DNA from: JBPCPM01 sp050999155
Lineage (GTDB): Bacteria > Actinomycetota > Thermoleophilia > Solirubrobacterales > 70-9
Assembly (NCBI GenBank): GCA_050999155.1
Contig: JBPCPM010000076.1
Location: 1-9,752, forward strand
DNA length: 9,752 bases
Reading direction: 5' to 3'
Within the stretch, counting starts at the first letter, position 1. Each line of letters opens with the position of its first letter. Positions 1 to 5,339 of this stretch are shown piece after piece. The notes beneath the pieces are model-generated. The model did not search any database. It was not told the DNA's origin and was given only the letters and a program-made list of their open reading frames with translations. The position numbers and the translations under genes are program-made.

Positions 1-174
1 TCGCGAGCGCGTTCTCGTTTGAACCGCCGACCCTCAAGCTCCCGATCGTCGGTTCTTCGTCACAGGAGGTCAGGGGGCAGGAGGTACCCCCGCGTTCCTG
101 GGGCCGCCGGCGTTGGCTGGCGGCCCGGAGCGGGTAGTGGATCTCAGTTCTCCGCGCTCCGCTACGGTCTTTTC
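1..174. other. Upstream region of the acylase gene, rich in inverted repeats
   Basis: No convincing gene is seen here. The acylase reading frame is open back to the left edge, but the translated stretch is Arg/Gly/Pro-rich and lies before a normal secretion signal, so it is probably untranslated. Three inverted repeats are visible: 21-30 with 46-55 (9 of 10 pairs), 101-108 with 119-126 (8 perfect GC-rich pairs, 10-base loop), and 127-132 with 155-160 (6 pairs). The octamer CAGGAGGT occurs twice, at 63-70 and 78-85. Either hairpin could end an upstream gene, although neither is followed by a run of T on the plus strand. Confidence 0.5.
163..168 (+). promoter_or_regulatory. Putative -10 box of a leaderless promoter for the acylase gene
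   Basis: TACGGT fits the actinobacterial TANNNT -10 pattern and ends 6 bases before the ATG at 175, so transcription would start at or next to the start codon. This agrees with the lack of a Shine-Dalgarno sequence in front of 175. The -35 side is weak; the best candidate is TGGATC at 138-143 with a 19-base spacer. The call rests on position and the -10 only. Confidence 0.45.
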
Positions 175-2937
175 ATGGGGCAGGTAGCAGGGGATAGACA
201 GGCCGACCGTCGGCGGTCCGTCGCGGCACTCGCGGCGACCACGCTGGGATTACTCGCCATGCTCACCGCGGCCCTCGCCGGGCCCGGCGCCGAGCAGGCG
301 GCCGGCAAGCGTCCTGCCGTCACCGTTCGTGCTGCTCAGGGCGGCGACCTCGAAGCCACGATCCGGCGCACCTCCTACGGGATCCCGCACATCAAGGCCG
401 AGGACATCGCCGGGGCGGCCTTCGGCTACGGCTACGCGTTCGCCCAGGACAACCTCTGTGAGATCGCCGACCAGTACGTGACGGTCAGCGCCCAGCGCTC
501 GCGGGTCTTCGGGCCCGACGAGACGTACGAGTTCCGCAGTAACGGCACGACTCCGACCAACCTCAACTCCGACTTCTTCTACCAGCGGATCATCGACGAG
601 GGCACCGTCGAAGAGCTCCGCGACCAGGCGGTCCCGCTCGGGCCCCGGCCGGAGATCAAGGAGGGCGTGCGTGGCTACGTCGCCGGCTACAACAAGTACC
701 TCGCCGACACGGGCGTCGACAACCTGCCCGACCCTCGGTGCCGGGGCAAGGAGTGGGTGCGGCCGATCACCGAGATCGACGCCTATCGCCGCTTCTACCA
801 GCTGGCCTTGCTGGCCAGCCAGGGCGTGGCCATCAACGGGGTGGGAAGCGCCCAGCCCCCGCCGCCCGGCGGCGCGACCGCGGCCGCGAAGCCGCCCTCG
901 GACGGCGACCTCGACCGCCTCGCCGAGCGCCTGCCGCTGGGCGGGATCGGCTCCAACGCCTACGGTCTCGGCTCGCAGGCCACTGACAACGGCAAGGGGA
1001 TGCTTCTCGGCAACCCACACTTCCCCTGGGACGGGACCGAGCGCTTCTACCAGGCCCAGCTCACCGTCCCCGGTCAGCTCGATGTGTCCGGGGCAAGCCT
1101 TTTCGGCGTGCCGCTGATCCTGATCGGCCACACCGCGAACCTTGCCTGGAGCCACACCGTCTCCACCGCGTTCCGGTTCACCCCGTTCGAGCTGACGCTG
1201 GCGCCCAACTCGCCGACGACCTACCTCGTCGACGGCCAGCCGCGCGAGATGAAAGCGATCCCCGTGACGGTCAAGGCCAAAAAGGCCGACGGCAGCCTCG
1301 AGGACCGCAAGCGCACGCTGTACAAGACCGAGTACGGGGCCATGTTCACCGAGGTGGCGGGCCTGCCCCTGTTCCCCTGGACATCGACCAAGGCCTTTGC
1401 CATGGGTGACGCCAACGCCCCGAACTTCCGCTACCTCAACCACTTCTACGAGACCAACACGGCCCAGAGCGTCCGCGAGTACGACCAGGTCCACCGCCGC
1501 AACCAGGGCATTCCCTGGGTCAACTCGATCGCCGCCGACTCCTCGGGCGAGGCCTACTACGCCGATCTGTCGGTCGTGCCCCACGTCACCGACGCCAAGG
1601 CCGCCGACTGCAACACCGCGGCCGGCACAGCCACGTTCGCGGCGCTGGGTCTGCCCGTGCTCGACGGCGCCCGCTCGGCCTGCAACTGGGGCAAGGACCC
1701 CGACGCCGTGCAGGAGGGGATCTTCGGGCCGTCCAACCTGCCCAGCCTGTTCCGCCGCGATTACGTCACCAACTCCAACGACAGCTACTGGCTGGCCAAC
1801 CCCCAGCAACCCCTGACCGGGTTCGCCCGGATCATCGGCGACGAGGACAGCGCCCGCTCGCTGCGCACCCGCCTCGGGCTCGTCATGGTCCAGCAGCGCC
1901 TCGCCAGCAGCGACGGCCGGGACGGCAACAAGTTCACCCTCGGCCAGCTCCAGGAGACCGTCTTCAACAACCGCCAGTACGCCGGGGAGCTGTGGCGCGA
2001 TGAGCTTGTCGCGATGTGCAAGACCAATCCGATCATCGTCACCAGCCGCGGCCCGGTCGAGGTGACCGGCGCCTGTCCGGTGCTGGAGGCCTGGAACGTC
2101 CGCGACGACCTCGACGCCGGCGGGGCCGTGCTGTTCCGGCGCTTCGTCTCCAATGTCCTGGACTCGCCGGCCGCGTCAGCCCCGGCGGGCAGCCCGGCCG
2201 GGATCTACGACAACGGCTACGACTCCGCCGATCCGGTCAACACCCCCAACGGGCTCAACACCGACAATCCGGAGGTCAAGAGGTCCCTGGGCGAGGCCGT
2301 CAAGGACCTGCAGGAGGCGAACATCCCGCTGGACTCGGGGCTGCGCGGCGTGCAGTTCGAAAAGCGCGGCGAGGAGCCGATCCCCATCCACGGCGGGCCG
2401 GGAACCCTCGGCGTGTTCAACGCCATCAACGTGCCCTGGGTGCCGGGTGAGGGCTACCCCAACGTGCCGCACGGGTCGAGCTTCGTCATGGCCGCCCAGT
2501 TCACCAACAGCTGCCCCGAGTCACGGTCGATCCTCACCTACTCGCAGTCGACCAACCCCGAGTCGCCGCACTTCGGCGACCAGACGCGACTGTTCTCGCG
2601 CAAGGAGTGGGTCGACATGCGCTTCTGCGAGGACGAGATACTGGCCGACCCGAACCTGCAGGTGACCACGATCCGCGCCGCGGCGGCCCAGGACGATGGC
2701 AGCGGCGCCGAGGCGGACGAGGGCGACGACGAACCGAGCGACGATACGGACGACCAGGTCAGTGCCGGCGGCTCCGGCGGCAGCAGCTCGGCCGGCGACG
2801 TCGTCTCGGCCACGGCCGGCGACGGTGACGGTGGCCGCCTGGCCTTCACCGGCTTTCCGCTGGCGGCCCTCGCTCTGCTGGGAGGGCTCAGCCTGGCCGC
2901 CGGCGCTGCGCTCGGATTCCGCGCCCACGGCAGCTGA
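175..2937 (+). CDS. Secreted penicillin acylase / AHL acylase family Ntn-hydrolase with LAFTG wall-sorting tail
   Basis: A 920-residue precursor of a self-processing amidase that cleaves an acyl group from an amide. The ATG at 175 is chosen because it opens a secretion signal: Arg12-Arg14, hydrophobic core 16-35, probable cleavage after Ala35. The alpha chain runs to about residue 225, followed by a Pro/Ala-rich spacer (about 228-259) and Gly-Ser260-Asn, the expected nucleophile exposed by autocleavage. Counting Ser260 as beta-1 puts His282 at beta-23 and Val329 at beta-70, the positions used by PvdQ/aculeacin-type acylases; Asn533 or Asn535 in the NSND motif is the probable oxyanion Asn. Residues 839-888 are an acidic, then Gly/Ser-rich linker. 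LAFTG at 889-893, a hydrophobic stretch and a short end with a single Arg resemble a class E sortase signal. The substrate could be N-acyl-homoserine lactones, lipopeptides or beta-lactams; sequence does not decide. The gene is convergent with the thioesterase gene. Confidence 0.93.
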   Translation: MGQVAGDRQADRRRSVAALAATTLGLLAMLTAALAGPGAEQAAGKRPAVTVRAAQGGDLEATIRRTSYGIPHIKAEDIAGAAFGYGYAFAQDNLCEIADQYVTVSAQRSRVFGPDETYEFRSNGTTPTNLNSDFFYQRIIDEGTVEELRDQAVPLGPRPEIKEGVRGYVAGYNKYLADTGVDNLPDPRCRGKEWVRPITEIDAYRRFYQLALLASQGVAINGVGSAQPPPPGGATAAAKPPSDGDLDRLAERLPLGGIGSNAYGLGSQATDNGKGMLLGNPHFPWDGTERFYQAQLTVPGQLDVSGASLFGVPLILIGHTANLAWSHTVSTAFRFTPFELTLAPNSPTTYLVDGQPREMKAIPVTVKAKKADGSLEDRKRTLYKTEYGAMFTEVAGLPLFPWTSTKAFAMGDANAPNFRYLNHFYETNTAQSVREYDQVHRRNQGIPWVNSIAADSSGEAYYADLSVVPHVTDAKAADCNTAAGTATFAALGLPVLDGARSACNWGKDPDAVQEGIFGPSNLPSLFRRDYVTNSNDSYWLANPQQPLTGFARIIGDEDSARSLRTRLGLVMVQQRLASSDGRDGNKFTLGQLQETVFNNRQYAGELWRDELVAMCKTNPIIVTSRGPVEVTGACPVLEAWNVRDDLDAGGAVLFRRFVSNVLDSPAASAPAGSPAGIYDNGYDSADPVNTPNGLNTDNPEVKRSLGEAVKDLQEANIPLDSGLRGVQFEKRGEEPIPIHGGPGTLGVFNAINVPWVPGEGYPNVPHGSSFVMAAQFTNSCPESRSILTYSQSTNPESPHFGDQTRLFSRKEWVDMRFCEDEILADPNLQVTTIRAAAAQDDGSGAEADEGDDEPSDDTDDQVSAGGSGGSSSAGDVVSATAGDGDGGRLAFTGFPLAALALLGGLSLAAGAALGFRAHGS
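2839..2934 (+). other. C-terminal LAxTG cell-wall sorting signal of the acylase
   Basis: Encodes residues 889-920: LAFTG, about 20 hydrophobic residues rich in Leu/Ala/Gly, then an ending with Arg and His. LAxTG is the known recognition pattern of class E sortases in high-GC Actinobacteria. The tail is short on positive charge (one Arg), so a simple membrane anchor is an alternative. No sortase gene is present in the window. Confidence 0.65.
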
Positions 2938-2948
2938 CCGCACCCGTA

Positions 2949-2966
2949 CCCGGCCGCCCGGCCGGG
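2949..2966. terminator. GC-only hairpin between convergent genes, possible bidirectional terminator
   Basis: CCCGGCC (2949-2955) pairs perfectly with GGCCGGG (2960-2966) around a 4-base loop. It fills the 34-base gap between the acylase stop and the thioesterase stop, so it could serve both strands. No T-run follows on either side, so termination would be of the U-poor kind. Position is the main argument. Confidence 0.45.
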
Positions 2967-2971
2967 CGCGC

Positions 2972-3772
2972 TCAGTCCGAGCGAGGGGCGACCAGCAGGC
3001 TCTGGGCTGCCCGGCCCAGCTCGCCCCGCTCGTCGTACAGCGCGGTCTCGGTGAGGCCGATGCCGTCGCCGTCGACCCGGGTGACCGAGTCCAGGCCGAC
3101 CCACTCGCCGCCGGGGAGGCGGTGCAGGTGCACCGCGAGGTCGGTGTTGATGAAGACCCACTCCCGGTAGTCCAGGGCGCTGGAGATCCCGTTGCCGGTG
3201 TCTGCGGCGACCAGGGCCCGCTCGAGCGGGGTGGGCTGCTGGCCCCCGATCAGCTGGACGCGCATCCGCAGCCAGCACCGCGCCGGGCCCGGCTCCAGGA
3301 AGTTTCCCGCGGTGAACCGGTAGTCCATGGACGTGTGGTATCCGACGTCCTGGCCCGTCGGGAAGAAGTCGTGGGGCTCGCCGGCCTCGGGGCCGGGCCG
3401 GGTCACCGCCCCGCCGTCGCCCACGACGTCGGGGAGCTCGAGCTCGGTGGTCCGGATCCGCCACGCGGCCGCCCGCATGATCACGCCGTCGTCGTCGCTC
3501 AGCGTGCCGTGGACGAGCTCCACGCTGCGCCCGTCCCGCACCACCTCGGCGTCCACCGACACCTTCCCGATCGGGATCGGGCGCAGGATGTCGAACGTGA
3601 TCCGGCTGACCCGCGAATCGGGCCGCGCGTCGCAGCGCTCGAGCTGACGGCCGAGCAGCGCACACGGCGGCCCCGCGTGTTGGGAGCCGGCGTCCCACGG
3701 GCCCCGGGTCGCGACGGTGGCCCGGAAGCCGTCGCCATCCGGCTCATAGAAGGCGTCGGGCTGGCCGCTCAT
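2972..3772 (-). CDS. Acyl-CoA thioesterase-like protein, double hotdog fold (TesB/4HBT_3 type)
   Basis: A 266-residue protein with the layout of actinobacterial TesB-like thioesterases. An N-terminal hotdog half (about 8-110) carries the segment with HAGPP at 32-36 and then RITFDILRPIP at 57-67, typical of the family. A second hotdog half (about 150-262) includes ALDYREWVFINTDLAVHLHR and the terminal strand with GLDSVTR. The family hydrolyses fatty-acyl-CoA or related thioesters in the cytoplasm; some members have degenerate sites, so activity is inferred. The ATG at 3772 is chosen because earlier in-frame codons would overlap the preceding SRPBCC gene and add a low-complexity Ser-rich lead. 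The ribosome site is weak. It lies 25 bases after the 3798-4247 gene and is probably co-transcribed with it. Confidence 0.85.
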   Translation of the reverse strand: MSGQPDAFYEPDGDGFRATVATRGPWDAGSQHAGPPCALLGRQLERCDARPDSRVSRITFDILRPIPIGKVSVDAEVVRDGRSVELVHGTLSDDDGVIMRAAAWRIRTTELELPDVVGDGGAVTRPGPEAGEPHDFFPTGQDVGYHTSMDYRFTAGNFLEPGPARCWLRMRVQLIGGQQPTPLERALVAADTGNGISSALDYREWVFINTDLAVHLHRLPGGEWVGLDSVTRVDGDGIGLTETALYDERGELGRAAQSLLVAPRSD

Positions 3773-3797
3773 CGCGTGCCCCAGCGGCAGCGCGCCG

Positions 3798-4247
3798 TCA
3801 GCTGCCCTCGACTCGCTGCTTGAGCTCTTCCACGGTGCCGCCCAGGACATGGTCGCGCACCTTGTCCTTGACCGGCCCGCGGAGCATGAAGCCCAGCGTG
3901 CGGCCGGGATCGACCTCCAGCCGGTAGCGCACGTGGCTGCGGCCCTCGCCGGCTTCGGTGATCTTCCACTCGCCGTCGATGTCCTTGACGTCGCCGTCGA
4001 GGTACTTCCAGGTGATGCGGTTCGGCTCGTCGTAGGTGTAGAGGAGGTCGTACTTGACCTCCTTGACGATCGCGTCGGAGACCTGGATCACGCGAGTCGG
4101 GCGGCCCTGGTCGTCGCGCTCGCGGACCTCCACACGCTTGACGGCCTGCTGCCACTCGGGGTAGGTCTCGAAATCGACGAGCGCGTCGAAGCAGCGCTGG
4201 GGCGGCGCCTCGATCTCGATCTCCTTCTCGCCCTTGATGTTGCCCAT
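3798..4247 (-). CDS. SRPBCC family protein (START/Bet v1-like, polyketide cyclase-like)
   Basis: A 149-residue single-domain protein. The N-terminal strand and helix (EIEIEAPPQRCFDALVDFETYPEWQ, described here by its first residues EIEIEAP at about 9-15) is the classic SRPBCC opening, with the Tyr-Pro-Glu-Trp turn near residues 29-32. Alternating beta strands follow (YDLLYTYDEPNRITWKYL, about 67-84), and a long C-terminal helix ends in VEELKQRVEG. Members bind hydrophobic ligands in a deep cavity; many in Actinobacteria have no known substrate. No signal peptide or membrane segment is seen, so it is cytoplasmic. The ATG at 4247 has a good ribosome site (GAGGGG, 8 bases upstream on the minus strand). 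It is a divergent paralogue of the gene at 4341-4784. Confidence 0.88.
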   Translation of the reverse strand: MGNIKGEKEIEIEAPPQRCFDALVDFETYPEWQQAVKRVEVRERDDQGRPTRVIQVSDAIVKEVKYDLLYTYDEPNRITWKYLDGDVKDIDGEWKITEAGEGRSHVRYRLEVDPGRTLGFMLRGPVKDKVRDHVLGGTVEELKQRVEGS

Positions 4248-4340
4248 GGCTGGTCCCCTCGTCGGCTGGTCGGTGCCTCCAACCTAATACACGTCAGGGC
4301 AACGGCCGCGCACGGCGACCGAGGCCACGGCCGAGGCCGC
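4248..4340 (-). promoter_or_regulatory. Gap between the two SRPBCC genes with ribosome site and possible -10
   Basis: On the minus strand it contains GAGGGG just upstream of the 4247 start and TATTAGGTT (plus-strand complement at about 4282-4290), which could supply a -10 box for a leader of some 30 bases. No good -35 accompanies it. The part next to the 4341 stop is a GC-rich stretch with a direct repeat of CCGAGGCC and no clear terminator hairpin, so read-through from the upstream SRPBCC gene is possible. Confidence 0.3.
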
Positions 4341-4784
4341 TCAGCCTTCGAGCAGCTTCTTGAGGTCGGCCAGCGAGCGCTTTGCCTCCCGGCGTGCGGG
4401 ACCGCGCTCGATGATCTTGGCGATCGGGCCGCGAATGAACGGCGGCGGTTCGAACTCGTTGACGTACCGGAAGCAGGTGCTGTCGCCGCGGGGCTCGAGC
4501 TCGTAGCGGACGTGGGCTTTCGAACCCATCGGCCCGTCTCCCGTCCAGCGCGCGAAGGTCGGGGAATCGGCCTCGTCAACCGTCCACCGGACCTTGAAGG
4601 GGACGCCGGTGAGCCGTAGGCGCTGGGTGAACGTGGAGCCCGGTTGCAGCTCGCCCTCGGGCGCGTCTTCAAGCTTCACGTGGATGTGGACCCAGTCGGC
4701 GAGGCGATGGGCGTCCATGATCGCGTCCCAGACCTGCCGGGGCGGAACGTCGATGGTGATCGCGGTTTCGACGGTGTCACTCAT
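4341..4784 (-). CDS. SRPBCC family protein, second copy
   Basis: A 147-residue SRPBCC protein. The start ETAITIDVPPRQVWDAIMD (residues about 6-24) matches the family's first strand and helix, followed by HRLADWVHIHV, and the middle has strands around FKVRWTVDEAD and KAHVRYELEPRG. The C-terminal helix ends in RSLADLKKLLEG, parallel to VEELKQRVEG in the neighbour, so the pair looks like an old tandem duplication. The ATG at 4784 is chosen because it directly precedes the conserved domain; the frame stays open to 5027, but that part is low-complexity and overlaps the cold-shock gene. No clear ribosome site precedes 4784. A ligand-binding or cyclase-like role is family-level inference; substrate unknown. 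Confidence 0.87.
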   Translation of the reverse strand: MSDTVETAITIDVPPRQVWDAIMDAHRLADWVHIHVKLEDAPEGELQPGSTFTQRLRLTGVPFKVRWTVDEADSPTFARWTGDGPMGSKAHVRYELEPRGDSTCFRYVNEFEPPPFIRGPIAKIIERGPARREAKRSLADLKKLLEG

Positions 4785-4825
4785 CGGCGAGGTCGTTCCG
4801 CGGTCGGGGGCCGGAGATCGGCCTT

Positions 4826-4870
4826 GAGAGAAAGGGCGCCGGAACCGCCGGCCGGCACGCGGCCGGCGGT
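4826..4870 (-). terminator. Hairpin terminator after the cold-shock gene
   Basis: A perfect 11-pair stem, 4844-4854 with 4860-4870, with a 5-base loop, starts 14 bases past the csp stop codon. On the minus strand it is followed after 9 bases by the pyrimidine stretch CTTTCTCTC (plus 4826-4834). This would separate csp transcription from the SRPBCC genes downstream. Confidence 0.7.
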
Positions 4871-4884
4871 CGGCTGCCCGACGG

Positions 4885-5088
4885 CTAGAGCGGGTTGACG
4901 TTGACGGCCTTGGGGCCCTTGTCGCCCTGCTCTGCCTCGTACGAGACCTTCTGGCCCTCGGAGAGCGACCGGAAGCCACGCCCCTCGATGCCGCTGAAGT
5001 GGACGAAGAGGTCGCGGTCACCTTCATCGGGGGTGATGAAGCCGAAACCCTTCTCGTCGTTGAACCACTTCACTGTTCCTGTTGCCAT
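4885..5088 (-). CDS. cspA: Cold-shock protein (CspA family)
   Basis: A 67-residue single cold-shock domain, the normal length for this family. It begins MATGTVKWFNDEKGFGFI, contains RNP1 (KGFGFI, residues 13-18) and RNP2 (LFVHFS, residues 27-32), and ends KAVNVNPL. These small beta-barrel proteins bind single-stranded RNA and DNA and keep mRNA unfolded, often as abundant growth- or cold-related RNA chaperones. The ATG at 5088 has a clear GGAGG ribosome site (plus 5099-5103, 10 bases away), the best in the window and consistent with strong expression. It is monocistronic, closed by the hairpin at 4844-4870, and divergent from glpD. Which Csp paralogue it is cannot be told from sequence. Confidence 0.97.
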   Translation of the reverse strand: MATGTVKWFNDEKGFGFITPDEGDRDLFVHFSGIEGRGFRSLSEGQKVSYEAEQGDKGPKAVNVNPL

Positions 5089-5339
5089 ATCCCTGATTCC
5101 TCCGGGCTAATTGGTGCGGGCCCGGGGTCTGTCAGGACTTCGGGCGCAGCTGTGGCCGGACGCCAATCGTCCAGCCGAATTCGTCGCGACCGTAGCAGGT
5201 GCATCAGGGCCCAGGGGCCCAGGGTGGACGTGTTCGCAGAGGCGATCGAGTGCCTGGAGGCGCGGGAGGCGGGGCGGCGTGCGTGCAACGCAGGCGCTCA
5301 GAACAGGGCCGGCGACGGTTTCGGTGGTAGAACGGACGC
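5089..5339. promoter_or_regulatory. Divergent intergenic region between csp and glpD
   Basis: No gene is seen. For csp (minus strand) there is CTGACA (plus 5130-5135), a 17-base spacer and AATTAG (plus 5107-5112); however, this would start transcription inside the GGAGG site, so a promoter farther up may be used. TACGGT on the minus strand (plus 5189-5194) is an alternative -10 that would give a leader of about 90 bases, as long csp leaders are common. For glpD the candidate is TAGAAC at 5328-5333. A tandem GGGCCCAG lies at 5207-5222. Confidence 0.4.
5328..5333 (+). promoter_or_regulatory. Possible -10 box of a leaderless glpD transcript
   Basis: TAGAAC ends 6 bases before the GTG at 5340. 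It matches TANNNT except for the last base. No good -35 is seen and there is no proper Shine-Dalgarno sequence before the GTG. It is supported mainly by the similar arrangement in front of 175 and 7095. Confidence 0.3.

Noticed and set aside
19..174. Longer acylase start from TTG at 19
   Set aside because: It would place 52 Arg/Gly/Pro-rich residues before a normal secretion signal; the ATG at 175 also has a -10-like element at the right distance.
250..1809. 519-codon open frame on the minus strand inside the acylase gene
   Set aside because: Low-complexity Val/Gly/Ala/Arg composition with no recognisable domain; a codon-bias shadow of a well-supported gene in high-GC DNA.
2696..3823. 375-codon plus-strand frame running across the thioesterase gene
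   Set aside because: It spans the end of the acylase, the intergenic hairpin and the antisense of the thioesterase; no coherent domain.
3773..3850. Upstream extension of the thioesterase gene to 3850
   Set aside because: It would overlap the C-terminus of the SRPBCC gene and adds a Ser-rich segment absent from the family.
4785..5027. Upstream extension of the second SRPBCC gene to 5027
   Set aside because: The added part is Arg/Ser-rich, crosses the terminator hairpin and overlaps the cold-shock gene.
5207..5222. Tandem GGGCCCAG repeat as a possible attachment or regulatory site
   Set aside because: Two short GC-rich copies only, no flanking mobile gene; likely chance.
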